Assembly (NCBI GenBank): GCA_964427955.1
Contig: CAYRWY010000325.1
Coordinates: forward strand, 1 to 6,951
DNA: 6,951 nucleotides
DNA from: JACRBK01 sp964427955
GTDB taxonomy: Bacteria; Chloroflexota; Anaerolineae; Aggregatilineales; Aggregatilineaceae
Reading direction: 5' to 3'
The notes beneath the pieces were generated by a model. It did no database searches and had not been told where the DNA came from. It was given only the letters and a program-made list of their open reading frames with translations. Positions 1 to 5,925 of the stretch are shown here, one piece after another (the first letter of the stretch is position 1; each line of letters begins with the position of its first letter). The position numbers were made by a program, and so were the translations under genes.

Positions 1-2
1 TC

Positions 3-764
3 GACGGCTCCGACCCGGAGCGGATGCACAACTACTATACCTACCTGTACAACCAAACGGTATTCGATCTGCTCCGCCAGGAAAAGGGCGAGGGGCAGGC
101 GGTGCTGTTCGCGCGCTCGGCCACGACCGGCAACCAGAAATACCCGCTGCACTGGGGCGGCGACAACAGTTCGACCTATCTCTCGATGGCCGAAACGCTG
201 CGCGCGGGGTTGTCGCTGTGCCTGAGCGGCTTTGGCTATTGGAGCCACGACATCAGCGGCTTCATCGGCACGGCGACGCCGGACCTGTACAAGCGCTGGG
301 TGGCGTTCGGGCTGCTGTCGTCGCACAGCCGCCTGCATGGGATGGACAGCGTGCGGATGCCCTGGCTGTTCGGCGACGAAGCGCCCGACGTGCTGCGCTT
401 CTTCAACCACCTGAAAACCCACCTGATGCCCTACCTGCTCGACGCGGCCCAGGAAGCGCACCGCTTCGGCTGGCCCATGATGCGCGCGATGGTGCTGGAA
501 TTCCCCGACGATCCGACCTGCCGCTATCTCGACACCCAGTACATGCTGGGTCCGGCTCTGCTGGTCGCGCCGATCTTCCGCCCGGACAGCACGGTGACGT
601 ACTACCTGCCCGCCGGGGAATGGCGCAACCTGCTGACCGGCGAGATCGCCCAGGGTCCGACGTGGCGCACCGCCGAGCCGCACAGCTATTTCAGTCTGCC
701 ACTGTGGGTGAATACGGCGCGCGGCGGTTCGTGGCCGTGCCTGGAGAACGGCCCGACGGCGTAA
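3..764 (+). pseudogene. yicI: GH31 alpha-xylosidase (YicI type), 3' part, frameshifted and C-terminally truncated
   Basis: Glycoside hydrolase family 31 enzyme that releases alpha-xylosyl (or alpha-glucosyl) residues from non-reducing ends of oligosaccharides such as xyloglucan fragments. The gene enters from the left; the frame is already open at position 3 (DGSDPER), so the ATG at 24 is internal. The text aligns, from memory, very closely with E. coli YicI: FARSA, HWGGD (162-164 encodes the acid/base Asp, equivalent to YicI Asp482), SGFGYWSHDISGF, FGLLSSHSRLHG, MMRAM, EFPDDP and YMLGP. The nucleophile lies upstream of the window. After SLPLWV (to 710) the frame ends in an unfamiliar tail (NTARGGSWPC...) and a TAA at 762. 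Shifting by one base near 711-727 restores FVAVPGERPDGV (728-763), which matches the family's RPD-containing strand. Beyond that, about 100 expected C-terminal residues are missing, and a palindromic repeat begins at 771. It may be inactive or a sequencing error. GH31 is sure; substrate is inferred. Confidence 0.85.
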
Positions 765-770
765 AAACGC

Positions 771-831
771 CCTCACCCCCCGGCCCCCTCTCCCATAGAG
801 AACGATGGGAGAGGGGAGTAGGCTGGGGTGA
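771..831. repeat. Palindromic repeat copy A (complete)
   Basis: This is a nested inverted repeat. Inner arms CCCCTCTCCCAT (785-796) and ATGGGAGAGGGG (805-816) pair perfectly over 12 bp around an 8-base loop. Outer arms TCACCCC (773-779) and GGGGTGA (825-831) also pair. It starts six bases after the GH31 stop codon. It could act as a 3'-end hairpin, but it has no T-tract on the plus strand, so a classical intrinsic terminator is not shown. Confidence 0.85.
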
Positions 832-852
832 AATGGCTTTTCGCCGTTTTTA

Positions 853-893
853 CCTCACCCCCCGGCCCCCTCTCCGAGGGCGGAGAGGGGGAG
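853..893. repeat. Palindromic repeat copy B (left outer arm plus hairpin)
   Basis: The outer arm CCTCACCCC (853-861) is followed by a perfect 11-bp stem CCCCCTCTCCG (866-876) / CGGAGAGGGGG (881-891) with a 4-base AGGG loop. The matching right outer arm (GGGGTGAGG) is absent next to it. The right edge GGAGAGGGGGAG is shared with copy C. Confidence 0.8.
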
Positions 894-913
894 TGTCGCG
901 GTGGAAACGTCGG

Positions 914-963
914 TGTAGGGGCCTGCGCCCTGTGTGCGTCCATTTAAGCACGAGATTTCGTGC
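914..963. repeat. Small palindromes between repeat copies B and C
   Basis: The stretch holds GTAGGGGCCTGCGCCC (914-929) and a clean hairpin GCACGA (948-953) / TCGTGC (958-963) with loop GATT. It contains no credible coding region. The GTAGGGGC-type start resembles other short palindromic intergenic elements of GC-rich environmental bacteria, but only the 948-963 hairpin is directly demonstrable. Confidence 0.45.
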
Positions 964-980
964 CATAGGGGAAAACCCGG

Positions 981-1090
981 CCTCACCCCCCGCCCCTCTC
1001 TCCATCCAAGAGCCAATGGAGAGGGGGAGCAAACGGCGACTCTGATCCCCTCTCCATCCGTTTGTTGATGGAGAGGGGCTAGGGGTGAGG
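981..1090. repeat. Compound palindromic repeat copies C and D
   Basis: Two inner hairpins are enclosed by one pair of outer arms, CCTCACCCC (981-989) and GGGGTGAGG (1082-1090). Hairpin C pairs CTCTCCAT (998-1005) with ATGGAGAG (1016-1023), extended by CCCC/GGGG across one bulged position. Hairpin D pairs CCCCTCTCCATC (1047-1058) with GATGGAGAGGGG (1067-1078), 12 bp perfect with an 8-base loop. Copy C lacks a right outer arm and copy D lacks a left one, so the 110-bp block behaves as a two-hairpin unit, in layout like the bipartite REP/BIME elements known in enterobacteria. Confidence 0.8.
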
Positions 1091-1139
1091 CCAGGACCAG
1101 ACAGTGATTGCCTCACAAAATCCTAAATTGACGCCTATG

Positions 1140-1159
1140 GGGCGCTGCTTGCTGCGCCC
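1140..1159. repeat. Short GC hairpin, GGGCGC/GCGCCC
   Basis: GGGCGC (1140-1145) pairs with GCGCCC (1154-1159) around the 8-base loop TGCTTGCT. It lies in the convergent intergenic region between repeat copies D and E. It could be another degenerate palindromic element. No function can be shown. Confidence 0.5.
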
Positions 1160-1206
1160 GGTATTGAAACACTGTAAACCAGAACGAAAAATTCCCGGCG
1201 ATCCTT

Positions 1207-1252
1207 CCCCTCTCCCATCGTTCTGTTTGGGAGAGGGGACCCAGGGGTGAGG
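1207..1252. repeat. Palindromic repeat copy E (hairpin plus right outer arm)
   Basis: CCCCTCTCCCA (1207-1217) and TGGGAGAGGGG (1228-1238) form an 11-bp stem with a 10-base loop. The right outer arm GGGGTGAGG (1244-1252) follows and ends one base before the stop codon of the minus-strand hydrolase gene (1254-1256). For that gene this is the first structure in the 3' untranslated region. The left outer arm is absent. Confidence 0.8.
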
Positions 1253-1253
1253 G

Positions 1254-2807
1254 CTATTTCGACGCGATCAGCAGCGTATACGCGCCCGCCGTCTGGCTGC
1301 CCCACGAGCGCACCTCGATCCGGTACATGCCCGCATCGGGCAGGACGATCCCCGTCAGAATCGAGTTGGTATCGTCGTCCGCCGCATCGTCGTTCGCGGC
1401 CAGCAGCGTGCCATCCGGCGCACGAATGACCAGCAGCGTGTCCAGTAATCCCTGTTCGGCGCGTTCTTCCGCCGTGGTATTCCCCGCAGGGTGATCGGCT
1501 TTCAGTTGCAGATCCAGCGCTTCGCCCGCCCGCCCTTCGTAAGTCCAGACATCGGCTTCCCCGACGGCGATCTCGCCCCGGTTCGCGCCGGAGTCCAGGC
1601 TGGCGGGCTGCGGCTCCACACCGGCTACGGGCGAGGGGATCGGCTCCTCGCGCTCCAGGTAGAACATTAGCGGATGGTTCGTGGACGGGCCGTCCAGCAG
1701 CGGGACGTCGTAATGGCGCAGGTACTTGTCGAAGAAGGCCACGGTATAGGCCCGGTATTCGATCAGCGCGACCTGACCCAGGTACATGGCATTTTCCGAG
1801 ACGGGCAGCGAGCTGGTGTCGTACAGCAGCGGCAGCAGGAACATGGTGTCGGCGAAGCTCATGTGCTGCGTGCGGGGGACCATCAGCACGTAATATTCCG
1901 AGGCCAACGCCTCCAGGCTGTAGCGGAACATCGACTCGAAATTGGCGACCCCGTTGTCGGCCAGGATCATCATGTACGGCTTGCGATATTCCAGCTCTAC
2001 CGCGGCGGAATAGCCGCCATCCAGGTTGACCGCGCCCACGCAGCGCTCGTCGTGCAGGCAGACTTCCGAGACGGTGCGCCCGCCCATCGAGTGCCCGATC
2101 AGCCCGAACTCGTCCAGCGCCAGCCGCCCGCCGAATGGACCGGCGGCGTCCGCGTTGAGCTGGGCGACCTGGCCGAGCACGAAGCGCATATCCGGCTCCC
2201 ACATCTCGGTGAATTCAGCGTCCATGAGGTCGCGCGGCTGCCACAAGCTCCTGAGCAGGCTTTCGGTGAGCGTCAGGATCGTGGTCCCATCGGGGAACAG
2301 CGTCATGAAGGTGATATACGGGTGCGAGATGGCGAAGACCACGTAGCCCTGGCTGGCGAATTCTTCCAGCAGCACGGTGTATTGGCGCGGCATCACGCTG
2401 AAGCCCGGATCGAAGATCAGCACGGGGTAGGTGGGGGCGGCGTCGGACAGCGGCGCATCGATCACCGCGTTGGACAGGACCAGCGCCACCCGCTCGGCGG
2501 GGATACCGTTCTGCTGGGACCAGATCGCGGCGGCAGCCGGTTCCAGGTAGGGGGCAAACGCGGCGTTGGGATCGGGGTTGGCGGGATACCAGGCTTCGAC
2601 CAGCAGCGTGCGCTTATCGTCCGGATCGGCGGTGTGGACTTCGTCTCGCGCGGGATCGACCCACGTAAACGCCGTCCGACTGACCGCGTAAGGTCCGGTC
2701 GGGGCGACGATCCGGGGTTCCTCCTGCGCGCGGCCCGGCGCCGTCCCCCCCAGCAGGCTGACGATGATCGCCAGCAGTATAGCCCCTCGACTCATGTTAC
2801 GGATCAT
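1254..2807 (-). CDS. Secreted alpha/beta hydrolase, PAF-acetylhydrolase-like, with C-terminal PPC-like domain
   Basis: A 517-residue exported serine esterase or lipase. Residues 1-27 form a signal peptide (MIRNMSR, hydrophobic AILLAIIVSLLGG, probable cut after GRA). Residues about 30-385 are the hydrolase domain: strand PVLIF (128-132), nucleophile elbow GHSMGG with Ser240, probable catalytic Asp263 in NLDGG, and His315 in QHMSFAD, the same order and spacing style as platelet-activating-factor acetylhydrolase, whose motif is GHSFGG. The usual HG at the oxyanion loop is replaced by DPGF (133-136). Cys250 and Cys256 could form a disulfide. Residues about 408-517 look like a bacterial pre-peptidase C-terminal (PPC) beta-sandwich, with GEADVWTYEG, LDTLLVIRAPDGTLLAANDD and AGMYRIEVRS. 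The start is supported by GGAGG eight bases upstream (2816-2820 on the minus strand). Likely substrates are short-chain esters or oxidised phospholipids; the specific one is unknown. It converges on the GH31 gene and diverges from the iron permease. Confidence 0.85.
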   Translation of the reverse strand: MIRNMSRGAILLAIIVSLLGGTAPGRAQEEPRIVAPTGPYAVSRTAFTWVDPARDEVHTADPDDKRTLLVEAWYPANPDPNAAFAPYLEPAAAAIWSQQNGIPAERVALVLSNAVIDAPLSDAAPTYPVLIFDPGFSVMPRQYTVLLEEFASQGYVVFAISHPYITFMTLFPDGTTILTLTESLLRSLWQPRDLMDAEFTEMWEPDMRFVLGQVAQLNADAAGPFGGRLALDEFGLIGHSMGGRTVSEVCLHDERCVGAVNLDGGYSAAVELEYRKPYMMILADNGVANFESMFRYSLEALASEYYVLMVPRTQHMSFADTMFLLPLLYDTSSLPVSENAMYLGQVALIEYRAYTVAFFDKYLRHYDVPLLDGPSTNHPLMFYLEREEPIPSPVAGVEPQPASLDSGANRGEIAVGEADVWTYEGRAGEALDLQLKADHPAGNTTAEERAEQGLLDTLLVIRAPDGTLLAANDDAADDDTNSILTGIVLPDAGMYRIEVRSWGSQTAGAYTLLIASK

Positions 2808-2843
2808 TGGCTCTCCCTCCTGCGCGATGCACTTTTATGTCTC

Positions 2844-2849
2844 ATTATA
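2844..2849 (-). promoter_or_regulatory. Probable -10 box of the hydrolase gene
   Basis: The minus strand reads TATAAT here, a perfect sigma-70 -10, about 37 bases before the hydrolase ATG, predicting transcription start near 2837. No good -35 is seen at 16-18 bases (the region reads GCCCGC), so an activator may be needed. The palindrome at 2888-2910 would lie about 50-73 bases upstream of that start. Confidence 0.5.
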
Positions 2850-2887
2850 CGCGGGTGTGCCAGAAAGCGGGCGGCAGTTTATTGGCG

Positions 2888-2910
2888 GTGATTTTTATGA
2901 TAAATATCAC
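2888..2910. promoter_or_regulatory. Near-perfect 23-bp palindrome, putative operator
   Basis: The arms GTGAT (2888-2892) and ATCAC (2906-2910) flank an AT-rich core. All 11 base pairs around the central G at 2899 match except 2893/2905. It stands in an AT-rich island between the two divergent promoters, ending seven bases before the permease -35. The spacing does not fit the CRP half-sites TGTGA-N6-TCACA. The regulator is unknown; Fur-like or another metal regulator is possible. Confidence 0.5.
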
Positions 2911-2917
2911 AAAAATA

Positions 2918-2946
2918 TTGACGGGACGCGCCGGGTTCTTTACAAT
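2918..2946 (+). promoter_or_regulatory. Sigma-70 promoter of the iron permease gene
   Basis: The -35 TTGACG (2918-2923) and -10 TACAAT (2941-2946) are separated by exactly 17 bases, each differing from consensus at one position. Predicted transcription start is near 2953, giving a leader of about 63 bases before the ATG at 3016. Confidence 0.8.
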
Positions 2947-2954
2947 GCCGGTTG

Positions 2955-2977
2955 TTATTGAGAATCATTCTCAATAA
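2955..2977. promoter_or_regulatory. Fur box
   Basis: A perfect palindrome with 11-bp arms around the central C at 2966. The core TGAGAATCATTCTCA differs from the classical 7-1-7 Fur motif TGATAATNATTATCA at one symmetrical position per arm. It begins nine bases after the -10 and overlaps the predicted transcription start, so an Fe(II)-Fur dimer bound here would block transcription of the permease when iron is plentiful. The identity of the regulator is inferred from the motif and the downstream iron transporter. Confidence 0.85.
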
Positions 2978-3015
2978 TCCCTGTCTTTTTCATACCTGTT
3001 GCAGGAGAGACTTCT

Positions 3016-3846
3016 ATGCTGGCATCGCTGCTCCTTACCTTCCGCGAAGGGCTGGAAGCCGCCCTGATCGTGGGGATTATCCTCAGCACGCTCGATCAAC
3101 TCGGCCAGGCCCGGCACCGCCGCTGGGCCTGGATCGCCATCGGCGCGGCGGTCGCGTTATGCCTGCTGCTGGCCATCGGGCTGCAAGTCGCCGGGGCCGA
3201 ACTGGAAGGGGAGGCGGAAGCAATTTTCGAAGGCACGACGCTGCTGCTGGCGGTCGGCGTGCTGACCTGGATGATTTTCTGGATGCGCGCGCAGGCCCGG
3301 TCGTTCAAGAGGAATCTCGAAGCCGAGGTCCAGGGAGCCATGCGCAGCGGCCAGCCGCGGGTATTGTTCGGCGTGGTATTCCTGGCCGTCTTCCGCGAGG
3401 GGGTCGAAACCGCGCTGTTCCTGGTGGCGATCAACCTGGCGAACGGCAGCGGGTGGATCACGCTGCTCGGCGCGCTGATCGGGCTGAGTGCGGCCATCGT
3501 GCTGGGGTGGGCGATCTACACCAGCGCCGCGCGGCTGAATATCCGGCGCTTTTTCGACGTGACCAGCGTCTTGCTGCTGGTCTTCGCGGCGGGCCTGTTC
3601 GCCCACGGCCTGCACGAATTCGAGGAAGTCGGCTGGCTGCCCGCGTTGGCCGAGCAGGTCTGGAACCTCAAGCCGGTGCTGGACGACGAATCGACGCTGG
3701 GCAGTCTGCTGCGCGTGTTGGTGGGCTACAACGATACGCCTTCGCTGCTCGAAGTGGCCGGTTACCTGTCCTACTGGGGGATCGTGTTGGCGGCAGTAGT
3801 CTGGTGGACGAACCGCCGCCCGGCGCGTACGGCGGTCCCAGGATAA
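3016..3846 (+). CDS. efeU: FTR1/EfeU-family high-affinity iron permease
   Basis: Integral membrane iron permease of the OFeT/FTR1 family, importing ferric or re-oxidised ferrous iron across the cytoplasmic membrane. The 276 residues equal the length of E. coli EfeU. Both family REXXE iron-handling motifs are present: REGLE (10-14) in the first membrane helix and REGVE (127-131) in the fourth. Other conserved family features are FEGTTLLLAVGVLTWMIFWM (71-90), RLNIRRFF (173-180) and the GLHEFEE segment (198-204). Hydrophobic stretches fit the seven helices described for EfeU. AGGAGA (3003-3008) lies seven bases before the ATG and supports this start. It stands under a consensus promoter and Fur box. 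No EfeO or EfeB homologue is adjacent within this window, so the partner oxidase or binding protein must lie elsewhere or be absent. No terminator hairpin follows, so read-through into the next gene is possible. Confidence 0.93.
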   Translation: MLASLLLTFREGLEAALIVGIILSTLDQLGQARHRRWAWIAIGAAVALCLLLAIGLQVAGAELEGEAEAIFEGTTLLLAVGVLTWMIFWMRAQARSFKRNLEAEVQGAMRSGQPRVLFGVVFLAVFREGVETALFLVAINLANGSGWITLLGALIGLSAAIVLGWAIYTSAARLNIRRFFDVTSVLLLVFAAGLFAHGLHEFEEVGWLPALAEQVWNLKPVLDDESTLGSLLRVLVGYNDTPSLLEVAGYLSYWGIVLAAVVWWTNRRPARTAVPG

Positions 3847-3880
3847 CCCAAAAGGACTATTGCTCCCGCTCCGGTTCGCC

Positions 3881-3886
3881 TATAAT
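3881..3886 (+). promoter_or_regulatory. Possible -10 box of the FecR-domain gene
   Basis: TATAAT stands 59 bases before the ATG at 3946. The best -35 candidates upstream are poor (TTGCTC at 3860-3865 with a 15-base spacer), so the promoter may be weak, or the gene may be read partly from the permease promoter. Confidence 0.45.
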
Positions 3887-3945
3887 ATCCAGAACGGATA
3901 ATAGCCCTGCTTACTCATGGATCAAGTTAGGAAAGGGGACTGTTC

Positions 3946-4893
3946 ATGAAATCGCTATGGCGTCTGAGCCTTGTGCTTGCCCTCCTGGTCATGGGTCTGG
4001 GAGCTTTCCCGGCCCTGGCGCAAGATGAATCTCAACCGGTGTTGGGGGCGGTCAATATCATCGTGCCGGAAGTATATGCCACTCACGCCGGTGAGGCCGA
4101 AGCCCGCCTGATTGCCGAATCGGTCATGCAGCCCGGCGAAACCCTGCGCACCGACGAAGCCGGTGTCGCGCTGATCACGTGGTTCTACGATGGGACCGAG
4201 ACGGTCCTGGGCCAGAATACCAGCCTGACGCTCAACAATTTCAGCGGCGAAGCTCAAGGCGAGTTCGCGGTCGAGATGTCGCTCGATTCCGGCCACGTCG
4301 TGAGCGAGCTGGGTGTCGTCGCCGCCAATTCTACGCAAGGCACCTGGACGCTGAAGACTCCGGCGTTCGGCATCAAGCTGCTGCGCGGCCAGTTCGAGGT
4401 TACCGTGGCCGAGGATGGTACGACCACCCTGATCGTCACTGAAGGCCGGGTCGAAGTCATGACCGGCGATGCCGAAGCGTTCGCCGTGGACGCGGGGCAG
4501 TTCCTGGTTGGTGCGCCTGGCGTCGCGCAAAATGTGAGTGAAGACGGCGTCACCCCCAGCGCCAGCCTGCCCGGCGTGTGCACGGCGACCGCTCCGACCA
4601 ATCTGAATGTCCGCCTGTCGCCGAACCAGGACAGCCGCAAGTTGGGCGGCGTCCAGACCGGCCAGGTCTTTTGGGTGCGTTCGTCCACCGAGGGCAACCT
4701 GTGGCTCCAGGTCTACTTCCAGACTCCGGCAGACGACGAAGAAGCCCACAACTACGCCTGGGTGTACGGCCCGGCGGTCGATCTGAATCCCGACACCTGC
4801 GGCACGATCCTGCGGTCGGCGCTGGACGCTCACCTGTACGGGGGAGGGGGGGTCGATCATCCCGGTGAGACCGAGAGCGACCCGCTTAGCTAG
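3946..4893 (+). CDS. Secreted FecR-domain protein with C-terminal SH3-like domain
   Basis: A 315-residue exported protein. Residues 1-25 are a typical Sec signal peptide (MKSLWR, hydrophobic core, ALA before QDE). Residues about 45-175 match the FecR domain pattern: GETLRTDEAGVALITWFYDG, LGQNTSLTL, a long acidic strand region, then WTLKTPAFGIKLLRGQFEVTV and a VTEGRVEV strand. Residues about 212-290 resemble a bacterial SH3b domain, with NLNVRLSPNQDSRKLGGVQTGQ, WLQVYF and YAWVYG; Cys212 and Cys285 could form a disulfide bracketing it. There is no membrane helix after the signal peptide and no anti-sigma N-terminal region, so it is not a classical FecR iron-citrate sensor; the fold more likely binds ligands or cell-envelope components outside the cytoplasm. 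A purine-rich AGGAAAGGGGA precedes the ATG. It lies 99 bp after the iron permease, which makes iron-linked expression possible but unproven. Confidence 0.8.
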   Translation: MKSLWRLSLVLALLVMGLGAFPALAQDESQPVLGAVNIIVPEVYATHAGEAEARLIAESVMQPGETLRTDEAGVALITWFYDGTETVLGQNTSLTLNNFSGEAQGEFAVEMSLDSGHVVSELGVVAANSTQGTWTLKTPAFGIKLLRGQFEVTVAEDGTTTLIVTEGRVEVMTGDAEAFAVDAGQFLVGAPGVAQNVSEDGVTPSASLPGVCTATAPTNLNVRLSPNQDSRKLGGVQTGQVFWVRSSTEGNLWLQVYFQTPADDEEAHNYAWVYGPAVDLNPDTCGTILRSALDAHLYGGGGVDHPGETESDPLS

Positions 4894-4919
4894 TACTGAC
4901 CTTTGCCTTGAAACCTAAA

Positions 4920-4970
4920 CCCCACCCCCAGCCCCTCCCCAGACAAGCTGGAGAGGGGTCAGGGGTGAGG
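4920..4970. repeat. Palindromic repeat copy F
   Basis: The same element as in the 765-1253 block. CCCCTCCCC (4932-4940) pairs with GGAGAGGGG (4950-4958) with one mismatch. Flanking outer arms are a degraded CCCACCCC (4921-4928) and an intact GGGGTGAGG (4962-4970). It lies 26 bases after the FecR-domain stop codon and precedes a true terminator. Confidence 0.8.
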
Positions 4971-5039
4971 TAAATCTCCCTGGCAAAAATCAAGCTAGTT
5001 GTGCAAGGATCAGTAGATCGCCGTGTTAGTGAAAATCGA

Positions 5040-5073
5040 CGAGCCGGAGAATCCTTCCGGCTCGTTTTATTTT
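5040..5073 (+). terminator. Rho-independent terminator
   Basis: CGAGCCGGA (5040-5048) and TCCGGCTCG (5056-5064) form a perfect 9-bp GC-rich stem with a 7-base loop, followed directly by TTTTATTTT (5065-5073). This would end the FecR-domain transcript and any read-through from the permease. It argues against coding use of the longer open frame that runs through it from 5023. Confidence 0.88.
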
Positions 5074-5085
5074 CCGGGCGTGCGT

Positions 5086-5091
5086 TATACT
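5086..5091 (+). promoter_or_regulatory. Possible -10 box of the phosphatase gene
   Basis: TATACT follows the terminator and predicts a transcript start near 5098, giving a leader of about 30 bases before the TTG start at 5128. The -35 is unclear because the region overlaps the terminator T-tract. Confidence 0.4.
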
Positions 5092-5127
5092 GGGCCGGTG
5101 CTTGAGTTTGGTTCAAGGGAGTTGTCG

Positions 5128-5913
5128 TTGACGCTGAATGTTGCCCTCATCCGGGAATGGGTTACCGAGGCCGGGGCTATCGCCCGGCACTATTTTCGCC
5201 GCGCCGATCCGCAGTGGAAAGGCGTGGCCGATCCGGTCACCGTGGCGGATCGCGAGATCGAGCAGTTGCTCCGGCGCGCGATCCAGGCGACCTATCCCGA
5301 TCACGGCCTGCTGGGCGAGGAATACGGCGCCCAACAGATCGATCACGAGTATCTGTGGATCATCGATCCGATTGACGGCACGCGCGCCTATGTGGAAGGG
5401 CTGCCGTCGTGGTGTATCACGCTGGCGGTGCTGCACCGGCGCGTCCCGATCTTCGGGCTGGTGCACCTCCCGCTGTACGACGACTGGACGTATATCGACG
5501 GGGACGACGTGATCGCCAACGGCGAGATCGTGACCGGGCGGCTGGCGCGGCGCTGGGCCGAGGACTCGTACGTGCTGTGGCGCAGCGACGCCGGATCGCG
5601 CTACGATCTGCGCTTCACGCGGGCGATGAGCATGGGCAGCACGGCGGCGCATACCGCCTACACCGCGCGCGGCGCGTCCGTGGCGACCCTCTCGCACGAG
5701 GGCTACGCGTGGGACATCGCCGCAGGCGCGGCCTTCATGGCCAGGCAGGGCGGGGAGATTCGCTTCCTGTCCGGGGAACGGCTGGATTTCGCGACCGCCG
5801 ACCTGACGCACAAATTCCAGGGGTTGTACGCTATCGGCCACCCGGACGTGGTGCGCCGCCTGCTGCCGCTGGTGAGCGAGCGCCCGGAACCGGTCCATCA
5901 CCCGGCGTGGTAA
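5128..5913 (+). CDS. Inositol-monophosphatase-family phosphatase
   Basis: Mg-dependent, Li-sensitive-type phosphomonoesterase of the IMPase superfamily (inositol monophosphatase, histidinol-phosphatase HisN, CysQ and related), cytoplasmic. From the TTG start it has 261 residues, a normal family length. Metal and catalytic residues are present: GEE at 63-65, the signature DPIDGT at 80-85 (both Asp ligands and Thr), and WDIAAG at 195-200 with Asp196. The N-terminal DPVTVADREIE (35-45) also fits. TTG is chosen because AAGGGAG (5115-5121) lies six bases upstream. Upstream in-frame GTG codons at 5023 or 5098 would add residues unlike the family, and the former would place the terminator inside the gene. 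The substrate cannot be decided: the segment after DGT (RAYVEGLPSW) is not diagnostic for inositol, histidinol or PAP. No pathway partner is adjacent. Confidence 0.88.
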   Translation: MTLNVALIREWVTEAGAIARHYFRRADPQWKGVADPVTVADREIEQLLRRAIQATYPDHGLLGEEYGAQQIDHEYLWIIDPIDGTRAYVEGLPSWCITLAVLHRRVPIFGLVHLPLYDDWTYIDGDDVIANGEIVTGRLARRWAEDSYVLWRSDAGSRYDLRFTRAMSMGSTAAHTAYTARGASVATLSHEGYAWDIAAGAAFMARQGGEIRFLSGERLDFATADLTHKFQGLYAIGHPDVVRRLLPLVSERPEPVHHPAW

Positions 5914-5925
5914 AAAAGAAAAATT

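Noticed and set aside
705..735. Programmed ribosomal frameshift in the GH31 gene
   Set aside because: No slippery heptamer (X XXY YYZ) is visible near the shift, and the shifted frame also fails to give the full C-terminal domain, so loss of function or sequence error is simpler.
218..1045. Long plus-strand open frame of 275 codons overlapping the GH31 gene
   Set aside because: Most of it is the out-of-frame shadow of GH31 with low-complexity Arg/Ala/Pro text, and its end is translated repeat. Only the FVAVPGERPDGV portion is meaningful, as the continuation of the frameshifted GH31.
771..1252. Repeat block as a CRISPR array
   Set aside because: The repeats are palindromic, of variable length and uneven spacing, and occur again at 4920; there are no unique spacers of constant size and no cas genes.
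1674..2891. Plus-strand open frame of 405 codons opposite the hydrolase
   Set aside because: Gln/Val/Arg/His-rich text typical of the antisense of a GC-rich gene, no recognisable motifs, and it runs through the hydrolase promoter. The opposite strand has a signal peptide and a catalytic triad.
2952..4028. Plus-strand open frame of 358 codons over the permease
   Set aside because: It is the shifted frame of the FTR1 gene, Arg/Pro/Gly-rich, and starts inside the Fur box.
3946..4893. FecR-domain protein as an iron-citrate anti-sigma regulator
   Set aside because: There is no cytoplasmic anti-sigma region, no membrane helix after the signal peptide, and no neighbouring FecI-type sigma factor or TonB receptor.
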